Shown here piece after piece: positions 1 to 8,919 of a stretch of 64,000 bases of DNA. Position 1 is the first letter of the stretch; the number at the start of each line of letters is the position of its first letter. Made by a program: the position numbers and the translations under genes. The notes beneath the pieces were generated by a model. The model saw only the letters and a list, made by a program, of their open reading frames with translations, was not told the origin of the DNA and searched no databases. Origin of the DNA: a bacterium (GTDB taxonomy: Bacteria; Bacteroidota; Bacteroidia; B-17B0; Aurantibacillaceae); assembly GCA_029945625.1 (NCBI GenBank), contig JAQSCW010000052.1:1-64000 (forward strand), in the 5' to 3' direction.

Positions 1-1
1 C

Positions 2-46
2 AAGTGGGGTCAGTTTGAAGTGATGAAGTGGGGCCTATTTAAGCGG
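2..46. repeat. Tandem 21-bp repeats resembling an IS21-type end
   Basis: Two related 21-bp units begin with AAGTGGGG at 2-22 and 26-46 (14 of 21 positions identical, 24-bp period). Several short related repeats near a terminus are typical of IS21-family elements. No transposase is visible, so this could be the edge of an element lying mostly outside the window, or a remnant. The family assignment is inference from pattern alone. Confidence 0.3.
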
Positions 47-384
47 AATTTCCAGGATGACTCTTAGTAAGATCTCCCGTGAGTGTATGAAGCGAATACC
101 CCAGCTTAAGCCCGGCGCGATAGGGTGTCTTGTAGTTATGCTGAGCGCATAACCAAACACAATTAAAAATGGCTATTATAAAAAGATTTTTTTTCAATAC
201 GATAATAACGTAATTTTCTTAGAAAAATTATACCAAACTAAATTATAAAATGTCGTGCAAACTGCTTCATAACTGCCACATGCTATAGTCCACTGCCCTT
301 CAATTGAAACCTGACCAAATAGAAAAAAGGAATAAAGCGTTAAGAAGAGGATTGATTTCATGAATGGAGAAAGAAATAAATCTG
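47..384. other. Non-coding stretch before the DUF4249 gene
   Basis: No credible gene is seen. A 7-bp perfect inverted repeat, GTTATGC with GCATAAC five bases later (137-155), resembles the core boxes of the attC-like sites found at 4-7.7 kb. The rest is AT-rich sequence downstream of the minus-strand DUF4249 gene, with no clear terminator. Confidence 0.4.
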
Positions 385-1236
385 TTATTTCTTTTTATAC
401 CTAAATTTCATTTTCATATAGGCTCCAAAACAACCAAAACCACCTTTTACATTGGAGTACATGAGCGTTGGTTCGGCTGGAGGAGGAAAACCGATTCCTG
501 ATAAGTCAGTTCTAAGCAACTCATAAAACTTGTAATACGATTCGCTACAATTATAAAGAAAAACGTCGTAATACTCAGTAGAATAATACTGAGTAGAATC
601 AGATCTCGGATAAAATCTTCCGACCAATGAAACGTTTTCGCCATCATGGTTTAAGTCGCTATACCGTTCATTAATGCGCGTATCATCTGATATTGTATCC
701 GTTTGAAAAGTGAGAACAAAGGCATGTAACACCGCTATTCGATAATAATTCACTCTACCTGGCTCATCGATAAAAGAAACGTTGATGCGATCGCTTGTTT
801 GGTTATTTTCAATAATGGTTTCTACCGTTACCATGTTTATGGGAACGGCTGTAAAGGGCACTTGTGTTTCTGCTGTTGCCACATCACCATTTATTGTTGT
901 TACCGTCATTTTATATACTTGCCCGGGTACAATAGGGTACGAATTTGTTTTTAATTCGTAATATCCGGTGTTTTGATTAAAGATGAGTTGTGATATTCCT
1001 TGGTCGCTGCTAATTTTTACATCTGCATCGGAAAGGGGAGACAGAATATCAATTTGATTACTACTATATAACGGAGAAGAAGCCAGCAATTTCAGCCGTA
1101 TTACAGAGTCATCAGGGCAAATATAGGAATATATTACAGGTAATGATTTGGTTTCTGGTAATTTCACCTTCGCTTCTTTTGCACACGAGAGAAACAAAAA
1201 GCAATTTATTAGAAATATGAAAAATAGTCTCATCAT
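385..1236 (-). CDS. DUF4249 family lipoprotein
   Basis: This 283-residue protein begins with a hydrophobic signal ending in a lipobox-like LFLSC, so it is probably a lipoprotein exported to the envelope. Its length and layout (short N-terminal segment followed by beta-rich domains) match the DUF4249 family of Bacteroidota. Members usually lie next to a TonB-dependent receptor and are thought to assist uptake. Here the gene begins directly after the receptor stop codon with no gap, so the two form an operon with the receptor first. A second Met follows the first and could be the true start. The substrate is unknown. Family assignment comes from recognition and context, without a profile search. 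Confidence 0.75.
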   Translation of the reverse strand: MMRLFFIFLINCFLFLSCAKEAKVKLPETKSLPVIYSYICPDDSVIRLKLLASSPLYSSNQIDILSPLSDADVKISSDQGISQLIFNQNTGYYELKTNSYPIVPGQVYKMTVTTINGDVATAETQVPFTAVPINMVTVETIIENNQTSDRINVSFIDEPGRVNYYRIAVLHAFVLTFQTDTISDDTRINERYSDLNHDGENVSLVGRFYPRSDSTQYYSTEYYDVFLYNCSESYYKFYELLRTDLSGIGFPPPAEPTLMYSNVKGGFGCFGAYMKMKFRYKKK

Positions 1237-3585
1237 TTAAAATTTATAACTCCATGAAACACTTGGTAAAATTGGAAACAAAGATGCCTGCATCAATTTG
1301 GTTTTCTTTGAGGATTGATCGTAATATGTATAATAGAAGAACGGATTTTGACGACTGTAAACATTATAAACACTAAATTCAAAGGTGCGAACACAACGCT
1401 TTAATTTTTTATGGAACTGGATGCCAATATCCATGCGATGATACGGAGACATACGGAAAGAATTCTTTGTCCCATAATCACCCGTTATGCTGTAAGGCCA
1501 AATACTACCAGGCTGCGATTGTTGTGCACCCGAAAGCGTATGGTGCTCTACACCATAGGAAGAGAGTGGCAAGGTGACGGCGTTTCCTGTTCCATATACC
1601 CAGGTAGAAGAAAGGGTAATGCGATCATTTATTTTATAGATGCCAACTAACGAAATATCATGTCTTCTGTCATAACGTGCTGGGTATTTCTCTCCAAAGT
1701 TCAACGAATCAAATTGTAACCAGGTCCACGATAAGGTATAGCCAATCCACCCGGTAAATTTCCCAACTTTTTTTTGGATTAAAAACTCAGCGCCATAACT
1801 TAAACCGTTGCCTGAAACTACTTTGGTTTGCCAATCGTTTTGTGCATCAGCATTACTATTATCAACTACATTCAAAAAGGTTGCGCCTTCTTTATAGTTC
1901 AAAACATTTTTCATCCATTTGTAATAACCTTCAACGGTAATGATTATATTTTTGCTAGGTAAGTCCTTCGCTAAACCTAGAGCTACTTGTTGCGATTGCT
2001 GTGGTTTTACTTTGTTGGTAGCCGGAACCCATAAATCAGTTGGTAGCCCAACACCTGTATTAGATAATAGATGTAAATATTGGTTCATGATGGCATAAGA
2101 ACCTTTTAATGAGAAGTTGTTACCTAACAAATATCTTAGTGCTGCTCTTGGTTCAGGATTAGAGAAATTATTCCCCTTACTTGAGAAAGCAGAAATTCGG
2201 AAACCAATATTCATTTTAAGTTTGGAAGTCATTCTCCAATCATCTTCAATAAAAACTCCTCCTTCGTAGGTATCAATTGCAAGCGATTTACTAGTGAACT
2301 CATTTACCGGATCGGAAGCTTTGACAACTAAAGCTTGAGGAATAAAGTGATGCCAAGTAGCATTGGCGCCAAACCTGATATAATGATTAGGTGCAGGTAT
2401 AAAATCAAAATTGTACTTTATTCCAAAGTCACGAATATTTGACACATATTTCAAATTGTAATAATCATTGCCGTATTTTTCAAGGCTCTCGATACCCAAT
2501 TGATAATTAGTGAAAATAAGAGAGAGGTTTGAAAATAAACGATTATTGAATAGATGGTTCCACCTTAAAGTTCCGGTTGCATTTCCCCAAACTAATCCGG
2601 CTGTGCTTTCCGCATTATTAGCTTTTGTTTTCATATAAAATTTATCTTTTCCGAAGTATCCGCTCAAATACAAACGGTCTTTATTATTGAATACATAATT
2701 TATTTTTGCATTCATGTCATAAAAGTAATATCCCACTTTGTCATTTTTGGGAAGAAATTCATAAATAAGTGCGTCAACATATGTTCTTCTTGCAGAAACA
2801 AGAAAAGAGCATTTGTTTTTTATAATTGGTCCTTCCAATGTAAAACGGGCTGCTATAAGACCAATACCTAATTCCCCATGTATTTTTTCTTTATTTCCAT
2901 CTTTCATTTGAAGATCGATTACAGATGAAAGTCTGCCACCATAGCGTGCAGGAAAACCTCCTTTGATTAACTCCACACTTTTTAACGCATCACCATTAAA
3001 TACAGAAAAGAAACCAAATAAATGATTAGCATTGTATACCGGTGCTTCGTCAAGAATAATTAAGTTCTGATCGGGACCACCGCCACGAACGTAAATACCT
3101 GCATTGCCTTCACTTCCCTTTTGCACACCCGGCATTAATTGAATTACTTTTAAAACATCTTTTTCTCCCATTAAAGCGGGAATTTGTTTGATCTGTTCGA
3201 TGGGGATGTCAACGCTACTCATTTGAGTTTCATCGCTCACCTTTTTTGTTTGTGCAGCGGTTACTGTCACTTCTTCAAGATCTTCAGCACCCATTTCAAT
3301 ATTATAGGTCACGTTTTTTTCAAGATATAAACTCAGTTTTTTGGCTTTAAAGCCTACATAACTAAAAATTATATCTACCGAATCTTTTGGCAATGTAAGA
3401 GAGAAGAATCCGTAATTATTTGAAGCTGTTCCCACTTTTAATTTTGGAACGTAAACTGTAACGCCTGGAAGATTTTCCTGACCGCCTTTTTCGTTAATAT
3501 AACCGCTTATTGTAAATTTATTTTGCGCATAAATACCCTGAAAGACTATTAAAAACAAAAAAAGATAAGGGGTTTTTATAGTCAT
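1237..3585 (-). CDS. TonB-dependent receptor with N-terminal CarboxypepD-like domain
   Basis: This is a 782-residue outer-membrane receptor. After a signal peptide ending near YAQ, residues about 25-100 form a carboxypeptidase regulatory-like domain (SGYINEKGG...LPGVTVYV). A plug domain follows (VSSVDIPIEQIKQIPALMGE, VYVRGGGPDQNLIILDEAPVYN) and then a long beta-barrel ending in aromatic SWSYKF, as expected for BamA-dependent insertion. Receptors of this type pair with DUF4249 lipoproteins, as here, rather than with SusD. The barrel imports a substrate using TonB energy, but nothing in the sequence names it. No promoter was identified; the upstream region carries the first attC-like palindrome. 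Confidence 0.9.
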   Translation of the reverse strand: MTIKTPYLFLFLIVFQGIYAQNKFTISGYINEKGGQENLPGVTVYVPKLKVGTASNNYGFFSLTLPKDSVDIIFSYVGFKAKKLSLYLEKNVTYNIEMGAEDLEEVTVTAAQTKKVSDETQMSSVDIPIEQIKQIPALMGEKDVLKVIQLMPGVQKGSEGNAGIYVRGGGPDQNLIILDEAPVYNANHLFGFFSVFNGDALKSVELIKGGFPARYGGRLSSVIDLQMKDGNKEKIHGELGIGLIAARFTLEGPIIKNKCSFLVSARRTYVDALIYEFLPKNDKVGYYFYDMNAKINYVFNNKDRLYLSGYFGKDKFYMKTKANNAESTAGLVWGNATGTLRWNHLFNNRLFSNLSLIFTNYQLGIESLEKYGNDYYNLKYVSNIRDFGIKYNFDFIPAPNHYIRFGANATWHHFIPQALVVKASDPVNEFTSKSLAIDTYEGGVFIEDDWRMTSKLKMNIGFRISAFSSKGNNFSNPEPRAALRYLLGNNFSLKGSYAIMNQYLHLLSNTGVGLPTDLWVPATNKVKPQQSQQVALGLAKDLPSKNIIITVEGYYKWMKNVLNYKEGATFLNVVDNSNADAQNDWQTKVVSGNGLSYGAEFLIQKKVGKFTGWIGYTLSWTWLQFDSLNFGEKYPARYDRRHDISLVGIYKINDRITLSSTWVYGTGNAVTLPLSSYGVEHHTLSGAQQSQPGSIWPYSITGDYGTKNSFRMSPYHRMDIGIQFHKKLKRCVRTFEFSVYNVYSRQNPFFYYTYYDQSSKKTKLMQASLFPILPSVSWSYKF

Positions 3586-3642
3586 TAATACTAAACGTTA
3601 ACTATTCATTTTTATTATGAAATAAATACAATAAACTTAAGT

Positions 3643-3850
3643 TTTTAACTTTGATAAAACACCTTCTTACAATTACTTTCTATACTAAGCTGCCGCATGC
3701 TTGTGCCTCTGACTGAGCGGAGCGAGATGCGCAAAAAAGTGCAAAGCAGGCCGCTTTTATGTAAGGTGCAATTTAGCTTATTTGCTTTTTCCTGCCTCTT
3801 GCAAAAACAAATTGAGTTAAATGTGTGATAGCCAAACGGCGGTGTTAGCC
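3643..3850 (-). repeat. Putative attC-like site 0 (long, weakly paired)
   Basis: Read on the minus strand, the segment opens with GGCTAAC (complement of 3844-3850) and could close with GTTAAAA (complement of 3643-3649), the RYYYAAC and GTTRRRY pattern of integron recombination sites. Internal pairing is weaker than in the three sites further right, and at about 208 bp it is long for an attC. The segment between it and the next site (3851-4016) has no convincing gene and would be a non-coding cassette. Confidence 0.3.
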
Positions 3851-4016
3851 ACAAAAGTGCGTGGGCAAAAAAATTTTAAAAATCTTTTTACCCGAATGTT
3901 CTTGTCAATCGGAAGGAGCTGCTGTGCGGCGGACTGTGCGTGATGTCCTTGCGTTTGTCGAAGCGAAATGTTTTTTGTGTACCGAATTGTCTACAGAGAA
4001 ATGTCTGCCTCTAATG

Positions 4017-4113
4017 GCGGTAACGTTTTGCAAGCAGGCGTGAATGTTTTGCTTGTCCATTTAGGCATTTGGGCGTTAACACGCAAAAAATGGTCGCAAG
4101 ACCGCTGTTATAG
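4017..4113 (-). repeat. Putative attC-like site 1
   Basis: On the minus strand the site runs from GCTATAAC (complement of 4106-4113) through an imperfect stem to GCAAAAC-GTTACCG (complement of 4018-4030). The outer arms pair poorly (14 of 23 bases in the whole arm), as though a left half of one site type had joined a right half of another. It begins 36 bp past the stop of the phospholipase-like gene, the place where an integron cassette carries its attC. Confidence 0.45.
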
Positions 4114-4148
4114 CTTGTGTGCCGCACACAGTTTTGTCTCACGTCTAT

Positions 4149-4908
<760 letters not shown>

Positions 4909-4996
4909 TTTTGTCTGCGTATGTTATTTTACAAATATAAATATTTTTGTCGACCGATATTTTTTGTCTGTCGGGAAGTCTGTCCCGGCACATTAG

Positions 4997-5113
4997 CTAT
5001 AACGTTTTGCGGCCTTGCCTAGTGCCTGTCGTCCGTAATGTTAAATGTACGGAAGTCCGCCGAGATGCCAAAATACCACAGAAAACAGGCATTAGGCAAG
5101 ACCGCTGCTATAG
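4997..5113 (-). repeat. Putative attC-like site 2 (best preserved)
   Basis: The inner arms 5009-5028 and 5086-5105 are inverted repeats matching at 18 of 20 positions. They are flanked by 7-bp boxes CTATAAC (4997-5003) and GCTATAG (5107-5113). The spacers between box and arm are unequal (GTTTT on one side, a single T on the other), giving the box-spacer-arm-loop-arm-spacer-box plan of an integron attC site with its asymmetric unpaired spacer. On the minus strand the right end reads GCAAAAC-GTTATAG, fitting cleavage within a GTTRRRY-like box. It begins 19 bp after the stop of the SnoaL-like gene. Confidence 0.55.
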
Positions 5114-5131
5114 GCTGCCCTTATGGTCGGG

Positions 5132-5626
5132 TTATTTCATTTTGTTAAACATGTAGCGACTTATTTTCCATTGTCCGCTTACTTTTTGAAGAACAAAAAG
5201 TTCTCTGTTTTCTTCGGGAACTGTTTGTCCATTGGCGTGAATTAATGTTGTTCCTTTTGAAGTTGTCCGCGCAAAAGCGCAGTCACCGTTAATCACGATC
5301 TCGTCAATATAAAATTCGATTTTTAATTGAATAGTTTTAAATACGAACTCGTAAGAACCTTTAATTTGTCCTTGTCCGATTGCAGAAGGCGCATTAGAGG
5401 GCATAAATACACCGTCTGAGGTATATAACGGTAATACTTTATTTACGTCCGACACGTTTAATGCGTCACGGTAAGAGAAAAGTAATTTCTCAATTTCTGT
5501 TTTTTCTGCTGTCTGTTCCATTTTTATTTGATTTGAATTGGTTGAATTGTTTGAATTGTTTTCTGTTTGATTTTGGCAAGCAACTAAAGATGTTAGAAGC
5601 ACTGCGTTGAATATTAATTTTTTCAT
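5132..5626 (-). CDS. SnoaL/DUF4440-like lipoprotein
   Basis: This is a 164-residue protein with a signal peptide and lipobox (LTSLVACQ), then an Asn/Ser-rich linker and a domain with the look of the NTF2-like superfamily (SgcJ/EcaC/DUF4440 type). Visible features are an opening helix (EIEKLLFSYRDALN), the stretch LPLYTSDGVFMPSN, and a closing ...GQWKISRYMFNK. Such domains form a cone-shaped barrel that binds small molecules or acts as a simple enzyme; no catalytic role can be assigned. It lies 11 bp downstream of the NADP-dependent reductase gene in the same direction, followed by attC-like site 2, so it would be the last gene of a three-gene cassette. Confidence 0.65.
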   Translation of the reverse strand: MKKLIFNAVLLTSLVACQNQTENNSNNSTNSNQIKMEQTAEKTEIEKLLFSYRDALNVSDVNKVLPLYTSDGVFMPSNAPSAIGQGQIKGSYEFVFKTIQLKIEFYIDEIVINGDCAFARTTSKGTTLIHANGQTVPEENRELFVLQKVSGQWKISRYMFNKMK

Positions 5627-5637
5627 TTATAAGTATA

Positions 5638-6306
5638 TTAAACGTTTGTTAGTTTGCTCTTTGCTTCCGCAAGTGTAACCGTTTTTCCTAATGCCCCAAA
5701 CTGGTGTAAGTCGCCAAATACTTCAATTCGGATGGCGGTGTCTAAGCCACCAATATGAAGAGGATCGAAACCGCAGCTGCTTATTAAATCTTCGATTTTA
5801 TTGTTGCTGTTAGTATTGTCAGATGCATAAAACAAAACTTTTCGTTCAGGTTGTGCAAATGCATCACTTAATAATTTCCCAGCTCCTAAAGTACCAAAAG
5901 CTTTAACTAGTTTTGCACTTTTAGGAATGAATTCATGCAAAATATTCGCAGCCGCTTCCTTTTCCCCAATCATTTTTTTGAAGCCACCGTTTCCATCAGG
6001 CGCAATGGGATTAGAAACGTCTATTATGATTTTTCCGTCTAATTCTGCCGAATATGTTTTGAAAAAGTCTTTCAATGTACCAAAGGAGATCGCTGGAATA
6101 ATCACGTCTGCTTCTTTAATCGCATCAACGGTTTCTTTAGCTGTTGCCAAACTGCCTAATTCGTTTGCAAAGGCTTTAGACTTTTCTATTTCTCTTGAAG
6201 CAAGAATTACTGGATGCTTGCCAATAGTTAGATTTGTGGCGATTGCCTTGCCAATATTGCCTAATCCAATAATGGCTACTTTTGTTTTAAGTGTTGAACC
6301 GGTCAT
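5638..6306 (-). CDS. NADPH-dependent F420 reductase-type oxidoreductase
   Basis: This is a 222-residue Rossmann-fold protein with the dinucleotide motif GLGNIGKAIA near its N-terminus and an SRE segment after the second strand, which favours NADP(H). It belongs to the family containing coenzyme F420:NADP reductase and ferric-chelate reductase-like proteins (F420_oxidored domain). Bacteroidota generally do not make F420, so the natural substrate is unknown. I chose the ATG at 6304-6306 (MTGSTLKTK) because the 14 residues available upstream (to 6348) do not look like protein of this family. It sits between a Crp/Fnr regulator gene and the SnoaL-like gene, all on the minus strand. Confidence 0.75.
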   Translation of the reverse strand: MTGSTLKTKVAIIGLGNIGKAIATNLTIGKHPVILASREIEKSKAFANELGSLATAKETVDAIKEADVIIPAISFGTLKDFFKTYSAELDGKIIIDVSNPIAPDGNGGFKKMIGEKEAAANILHEFIPKSAKLVKAFGTLGAGKLLSDAFAQPERKVLFYASDNTNSNNKIEDLISSCGFDPLHIGGLDTAIRIEVFGDLHQFGALGKTVTLAEAKSKLTNV

Positions 6307-6420
6307 CTTATTGTGGTTTAAAATTGTTTGTCGATATTGACAGAACAAAGATGCGATAAACGAACAGCCAACACCTATAAGCTTGTTTAAGAAATAGTCT
6401 TAATGTAGATTAAGGGCGCG

Positions 6421-6996
6421 TTACTTTACGCTTCTCTCATTCCTTATTTTGCTAAGGAATTCAGGGGTAACGCCAAGATAAGATGCAATTTGTGTATTTG
6501 GTAATCGGTTAGTAAGGTTCGGATATTGTTCCAAGAAACTTTCATAGCGTTCGTATGCTGTCGTGCTGAAAGTTTGAAGAAGTCGGTTTTGAAGTTCAAT
6601 ATACTTGTCTTCAATAATTACTCGAAAGTTCCTGTCAAACTTTGGATAATTGGTGTATAAAAACCAAAGGTCGCCTTTAGATATTTGAAGTATAACAGAA
6701 GGTTCAACTGCCTCAATAAACAATTTGGAAGGTCGCTCTTTGTGTAAGCTGTCAATGTCCGTAATCCAGTCGTCCTCGGCAGTAAAGAGAAGGTTGTGTT
6801 CTTTGCCAGAATTGTCCACTCCATAAGTTTTAAAACAACCCTCAACAATATAACTAAAATACTTGCAAGTGTCGCCCTCTTGTAAAATGTATTGTTTACG
6901 TTTTATTTTACGCTCCGTTAAACGACTTGTCAAGGCTTCTTTTTCATTGTCGCCCAATGGAAGGTATTTGTCGAAATGCTTTATAATGTTTTCCAT
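6421..6996 (-). CDS. Crp/Fnr family transcriptional regulator (cassette)
   Basis: This is a 191-residue regulator with an N-terminal cyclic-nucleotide-binding-type beta-roll (EGDTCKYFSYIVEGCFKTY) and a C-terminal winged helix (TQIASYLGVTPEFLSKIRN). The LGVTPEFLSKIR recognition helix is the form common in Bacteroidota Crp-like proteins that usually sit beside a small redox enzyme gene. There is no cluster of N-terminal cysteines, so it is not an Fe-S Fnr. It is 114 bp upstream of the oxidoreductase gene, reads the same way, and may control that gene and the SnoaL-like gene. The three genes lie between attC-like sites 2 and 3. Confidence 0.85.
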   Translation of the reverse strand: MENIIKHFDKYLPLGDNEKEALTSRLTERKIKRKQYILQEGDTCKYFSYIVEGCFKTYGVDNSGKEHNLLFTAEDDWITDIDSLHKERPSKLFIEAVEPSVILQISKGDLWFLYTNYPKFDRNFRVIIEDKYIELQNRLLQTFSTTAYERYESFLEQYPNLTNRLPNTQIASYLGVTPEFLSKIRNERSVK

Positions 6997-7030
6997 TTAT
7001 TTCTTGTTCTCAGTCGTCTGTTAGGCTTGT

Positions 7031-7126
7031 TTGTAACGTTTTGCAAGCAGGTTTCGTTTTTTGCTAATTCCATTTACTGTATTTGAGCAGCCCTGCGCAA
7101 AAAATGGAACTTGCTTGCTGTTATGC
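7031..7126 (-). repeat. Putative attC-like site 3
   Basis: Arms 7043-7064 and 7097-7118 are inverted repeats matching at 19 of 22 positions, flanked by TTGTAAC (7031-7037) and GTTATGC (7120-7126). As at site 2, one spacer is GTTTT and the other a single T. On the minus strand the site opens with GCATAAC and closes with GCAAAAC-GTTACAA. It starts 50 bp after the stop of the next minus-strand gene. The shared outer sequence GCAAAACGTTA in all three sites, with different arms, argues that they are related sites rather than chance terminators. Confidence 0.5.
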
Positions 7127-7175
7127 GTCGTTTGCCCTACACAGTTATTAATCGGTACGTGTCCGCTTACAATAA

Positions 7176-7622
7176 TTAATTGTTCAAGAGCCATAATGCA
7201 ACGCCATAAATTTCTTGTCCTTGAATGAAAGCCAAGACTTTATTGTCGAAGCTGTAAATTTTAGAGTCTTTTATGTACGAAGGACATCTGTCGTGATTGT
7301 TTGATTCCGCAGAATACTCTATTATTTTCTTGTCAGCGTCTAAACGACCTAAGCAACCCTGAGGTCCTTTTACTTTTTTAGTGCTCGGGTCCAAAAAGTC
7401 GCAATTAATACTATTTGCATTAACAGACAAGATAAAATTATATGCAGTGTCATTCGCAAATAAAGTTGTCTTGTCGTGAGTAATCACTAGCCCAGTTGCC
7501 TCTATAATATGTCTGTAACTATTTTTGTCGATTGTCCCGTCTGCATTGGCAAAATAAATAGTTGTCTGCGATATTGTCGGGAAACTAATGAATAAACCGA
7601 AAAATAATATTAAAGATTTCAT
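7176..7622 (-). CDS. Unknown small secreted protein
   Basis: This is a 148-residue protein with a clear signal peptide (MKSLILFFGLFISFP, cleavage near ISQ) and a mature part rich in polar residues, with three or four cysteines and no recognisable motif. I do not recognise the family. It is the only gene between attC-like site 3 on its 3' side and a lone core box GCATAAC at 7713-7719 on its 5' side, so it would be a single-gene cassette of about 680 bp. Confidence 0.55.
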   Translation of the reverse strand: MKSLILFFGLFISFPTISQTTIYFANADGTIDKNSYRHIIEATGLVITHDKTTLFANDTAYNFILSVNANSINCDFLDPSTKKVKGPQGCLGRLDADKKIIEYSAESNNHDRCPSYIKDSKIYSFDNKVLAFIQGQEIYGVALWLLNN

Positions 7623-8538
7623 TCCTTTGGCTCTGGTATATTAAATGTAATGTTTTTTTTCTTCTGTCGAGAAGTATAAAAGTTAATGTTCGGTCGTCCA
7701 CGGGCAAATGATGCATAACTACTTGCTATAAGCCACAATTCTAAGAATTTACAATCGTTTACAAATGATTAAAAGGGCTTAGGCATTTGTTTTGCAAATT
7801 AAAGGTAAATGAAAAATCCGGAAAAGAAAGTATTAAACCCTAAACATGCTTTGAAAAAGTATCTACCTGCGATGTACGAGTTTGTAAGAGTTTAATTGAT
7901 ATGAAAAGATTCGAAACCCTAACAAACACTATATCGGGATTAACCGCACTAAGACAGTTAATCGCCTTAAAGAAGGCTCCTCCGGTCTAATTGCGGTTAA
8001 AAAAGCGCGTGAATGGCGTAGGGGAGGAGCTGGCATTTGCAGATCGCTAACAAAACAAAGGATCAAGCCGAATTGTTGCGGATGTATATTATTTATTCCT
8101 TCGATTTTTTTTATAAATGGAAACAAATCGGTTGCTGCGTGAGCGATTGTAGTGGAAAGCCCACAGCCACGCCTGTCTCTTTGCGTGGCGAGGACTTGCA
8201 ACGGAAAGCGCGACCCCTGAAGCTAAGGACTTGGTAAGAATCACCAGCCACCGCACAGACTGGCTCATCAAGCCACTGGCTTGCTGCCCTGCTTCAGGGG
8301 GCACGCCCAAATCAGAAAAACCAGGAATTGTTTTTGGTAGGTTTTTCACTTCAGGGGACAGGCTCAAAAACTTTCTCCCCGGCTTTTCCGTTTGACCACA
8401 AACAACCACTACAAAAGATAGCCGACACGTGTCAGCAATTATTTGTTCCAATCAAAGATAAAGTACTTGAGGGCAAACAAAAGCGGTGATTTATTTATCG
8501 CTTGTAGTAGAGAGGAAAATTACAAGGCCGCTGGCTTC
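7623..8538. other. Long non-coding region with strong hairpins
   Basis: No convincing gene. A lone attC-type core GCATAAC lies at 7713-7719. An orphan 28-codon ORF (7809-7895, plus strand) has no partner. From 7936 to about 8420 the DNA is highly structured: TTAACCGC (7940-7947) pairs with GCGGTTAA (7993-8000); GCCACGC (8166-8172) with GCGTGGC (8183-8189); and CCCCTGAAGC (8214-8223) perfectly with GCTTCAGGGG (8291-8300), with TTCAGGGG again near 8350. Two related GGAAAGC segments occur near 8153 and 8203. The ORFs read through this block look like shadows of RNA or repeat structure. Confidence 0.45.
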
Positions 8539-8913
8539 TTATTTCTTCCAATACCAATCATCTTCTTTGGGAAGACGTGCAATTTGTTTCCAGAAATTTG
8601 GATTCACGATCTTACCATCTTTAGATAACAACTCCCCGTTAAAAAGTGCATTGATCAAATTAAAACTTACGTCGCTCACACCCACTGTAAATGTTTCGGG
8701 AGCAGGGGGTGGAGGAGGAGGGGCTGTTTCGCCTTCTACGGCGGGTTTTGGCGCTATTTTAGCGGGCGGACTGCCCACCACAACCACTTTAAATTTATTG
8801 TACTCCAGTAAGTCTTTAATGAAGGCAACACGTTCGGGACTGCAATTTTTTTCCACCACCGAACATTTAATTCCGTCGAGATCTTCAAACGTATGATTTT
8901 GATTTAAAGCCAT
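8539..8913 (-). CDS. Unknown protein at the end of the nuo operon
   Basis: This is a 124-residue soluble protein without signal peptide or membrane segment. It has an N-terminal domain with Cys (GIKCSVVEKNC), a Pro-rich linker near residues 65-75 (PPPPPPAP), and a C-terminal segment with aromatic residues (FWKQIARLPKEDDWYWKK). It starts 6 bp downstream of nuoN on the same strand, so it is probably transcribed with complex I. I do not recognise a family; a role in assembly or regulation of complex I would be a guess. Confidence 0.6.
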   Translation of the reverse strand: MALNQNHTFEDLDGIKCSVVEKNCSPERVAFIKDLLEYNKFKVVVVGSPPAKIAPKPAVEGETAPPPPPPAPETFTVGVSDVSFNLINALFNGELLSKDGKIVNPNFWKQIARLPKEDDWYWKK

Positions 8914-8919
8914 AATGTT

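Noticed and set aside
7929-8451. Two overlapping minus-strand ORFs (90 and 120 codons)
   Set aside because: They read across strong hairpins, have no domain-like composition and no start context; shadows of structured non-coding DNA are more likely.
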